This document shows, piece after piece, positions 5,903-7,458 of a stretch of DNA of 7,458 nucleotides. Below the pieces are notes generated by a model, which did not search any database, was not told where the DNA came from, and saw only the letters and a list, made by a program, of their open reading frames with translations. The position numbers and the translations under genes are program-made. This DNA comes from Calditrichia bacterium (GTDB lineage Bacteria; Calditrichota; Calditrichia; RBG-13-44-9): NCBI GenBank assembly GCA_026991005.1, contig JALXCH010000149.1, forward strand, positions 1 to 7,458, given 5' to 3'. The first letter of the stretch is position 1. Every line of letters starts with the position of its first letter.

Positions 5903-7458
5903 ATGGCACAATTCGCGCGCATCATTCTTTCCATTCCCCATGACGATGGGTTTACATACCGCATTCCCCCGGCATTCAGCGAGGTAATTCAACCCGGAAT
6001 TCAGGTGGTGGTACCCTTTGGAACCCGACCGGTAACGGGAGTGGTGATTGCCCTGGAAGAGCACTTACCCGAACATCTCTCCGAGAAAGAGGTGCGAGAA
6101 ATTCAGGATGTGGTGGATGAAGATCCGATTGTACCACAAGACCTGATTCGCTTAATGGGATGGATTTCCAATTATTACATCTGCCATCTGGGGGAGGCTT
6201 ACCGCCTGCTCCATTTCCAGACCAACCTGAGCAAATCGGAGTTGCTGGTGCAGCGGTTGGTGGAAGAGATTCCGGAAAAATTAAGCGATCTGCGCAAGCA
6301 GATTTTGCGGGCTATTCCCGGGGATAAAGAAATCTCGTTTCGCAAATTAACCTCAATTTGTGCTTCCGATCCGTTAAAAAAGCATCTGTACTGGCTGGCT
6401 CAAAAGGGGTACATTCGGCGTCGGTACAGCGCACTGCGTCCCACTGCTGTTCTGAGAAAGGAAAAATACTATCGTTTGCAACCGGCGCTGCGGGAAGATT
6501 CAGCCTATGCCGCAGAGGCGGAGAAGCTGGAAAAACGCAGTCCCCGCTCGCTGGAACTACTGCAATTCTTGAAAGGGCAGGAGGGGGTTACCCGCCATCA
6601 GATTATTGAAGCGGGATTCGGGGAGCATCTCATTCGTTCCCTCCTGCGCAAACGTTTGATTCTGGAAGAAGTACGGGAGGTACGTCGGGACTTCAGCAGT
6701 GCGTATCGGGAGCAGGTTCAGCAGGTAGAACTCACTCCGGAACAAAAAAACGTGGTAGAGGAAATCCGCCCCATCCTGCAAAAAGGAGAATTCCGGACTT
6801 TTTTGCTGCACGGAGTGACGGGCAGCGGGAAAACCCAGATTTACATTGAACTGATAAAAGAAGTGTTGAAGGCAGGTAAACAGGCACTGGTGTTGATTCC
6901 GGAGATTGTACTTACTCCCCAGACGCTGGCACGTTTCCAATTTTACTTTGGGGAGCAGGTAGGTGTGATTCACAGCCGGTTAACCACTGCCGAGCGGCGC
7001 GAGGTTCTGTACCGCGCCCGCAAAGGGGAGTTGAATCTGATTATCGGGCCGCGCTCGGCGGTGTTTGCACCATTAACCCGCCTGGGCCTTATTGTGGTGG
7101 ATGAAGAGCACGAAGACAGCTACAAACAGTCCGATTCCCAACCTCGCTACCACGCCCGGGATGTAGCGATTTACCGGGGCCATTTAACCGGAGCAGTGGT
7201 CCTGCTGGGTTCTGCCACGCCCTCTTTCGAATCGCTGTACAACGTGGAGCAGGGGCGGTATGGGTATTTTCGACTGGAAAAGCGCATTCAGGCGCGAAAG
7301 CTGCCCCGCATTTCGCTGGTGAACCTAAAGGAAGAGTGGAAGAAGAGTGGAGCCCAACCCATTGTGTCCGAACACCTGGAACTGAAAATCGAATCCCGGC
7401 TTCTGGTGCGCGACCAGGTGATGATTTTACATAATCGGCGTGGTTTTTCCCCGTACAT
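5903..7458 (+). CDS. priA: Primosomal protein N' (PriA) replication restart helicase (3'-truncated by window)
   Basis: PriA recognises abandoned replication forks and reloads the replicative helicase; it is a 3'-5' superfamily 2 helicase. Seen: 518 codons open to the window end, roughly two thirds of a typical PriA (730-810). The N-terminal 3'-DNA-binding domain (about 1-100) starts ARIILSIPHDDGFTYRIP and includes VVVPFGTRPVTGVV. A winged-helix-like middle region follows. Helicase lobe 1 begins at LTPEQ (277), with Walker A GVTGSGKT (304-311, K310), LIPEIVLTPQ, GPRSAVFAP, the DEEH box (400-403), the KQSDSQPRYHARD segment, and motif III GSATPS (436-441). It is cut in HNRRGFSPY, just before the expected zinc-binding cysteines and lobe 2. 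An in-frame TAA at 5891-5893 fixes the start at or after 5903. No good Shine-Dalgarno precedes it, unlike the other genes here. Confidence 0.96.
   Translation, partial: MAQFARIILSIPHDDGFTYRIPPAFSEVIQPGIQVVVPFGTRPVTGVVIALEEHLPEHLSEKEVREIQDVVDEDPIVPQDLIRLMGWISNYYICHLGEAYRLLHFQTNLSKSELLVQRLVEEIPEKLSDLRKQILRAIPGDKEISFRKLTSICASDPLKKHLYWLAQKGYIRRRYSALRPTAVLRKEKYYRLQPALREDSAYAAEAEKLEKRSPRSLELLQFLKGQEGVTRHQIIEAGFGEHLIRSLLRKRLILEEVREVRRDFSSAYREQVQQVELTPEQKNVVEEIRPILQKGEFRTFLLHGVTGSGKTQIYIELIKEVLKAGKQALVLIPEIVLTPQTLARFQFYFGEQVGVIHSRLTTAERREVLYRARKGELNLIIGPRSAVFAPLTRLGLIVVDEEHEDSYKQSDSQPRYHARDVAIYRGHLTGAVVLLGSATPSFESLYNVEQGRYGYFRLEKRIQARKLPRISLVNLKEEWKKSGAQPIVSEHLELKIESRLLVRDQVMILHNRRGFSPY

Noticed and set aside
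6557..6973. 138-codon minus-strand open frame inside priA
   Set aside because: Antisense shadow; the plus frame carries all PriA helicase motifs without interruption.

Overview
This is a 7.5 kb stretch of ordinary bacterial chromosome. It carries six protein genes (two cut by the window edges), one tRNA gene and several clear regulatory signals. Coding DNA is of moderate GC and the spacers are very AT-rich. Genes for the Ldh2-family enzyme, the ArsR regulator and the small 100-residue protein have good Shine-Dalgarno sites. The tRNA has a textbook TTGACA-17-TATATT promoter and does not encode its CCA end. I cannot name the organism. A lineage of the FCB/Calditrichota kind is a low-confidence guess from gene content and style; the strong ribosome binding sites argue against typical Bacteroidota.

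Layout. From 1 to 1205 (+) is the 3' part of a TrpB2-type tryptophan synthase beta gene, followed by a long hairpin. An AT-rich spacer of about 480 bases follows, with a candidate promoter and two dyads. From 1688 to 2785 (+) is an Ldh2-family NAD(P)-dependent 2-hydroxyacid (malate/lactate-type) dehydrogenase. It converges on serC (3946 to 2864, -), phosphoserine aminotransferase, and the two share one bidirectional terminator at 2803-2838. Upstream of serC is a 320-base spacer, then an ArsR/SmtB-type regulator (4584 to 4267, -) with a Cys-x-Cys metal-site motif and its own promoter. Next come a tRNA terminator, tRNA-Lys(UUU) (4851 to 4779, -) and its promoter. From 4900 to 5514 there is no convincing gene; this stretch holds what looks like a decayed intergenic repeat. 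From 5515 to 5817 (+) is a small protein with an alpha/beta pattern. From 5903 to the window end (+) is the 5' two thirds of priA, the replication restart helicase, preceded by a perfect 12-bp inverted repeat that ends on the base before its ATG.

How the genes relate. SerC makes the phosphoserine precursor of L-serine, and L-serine is the co-substrate of TrpB, so two genes touch the serine/tryptophan branch, but they are on opposite strands and not in one operon. The other genes look like independent single-gene units. I found no defence system, mobile element, CRISPR array or biosynthetic cluster. The points worth a second look are mostly non-coding: the priA dyad, a structured element over the arsR stop codon, an arsR with no visible target, and the decayed repeat.
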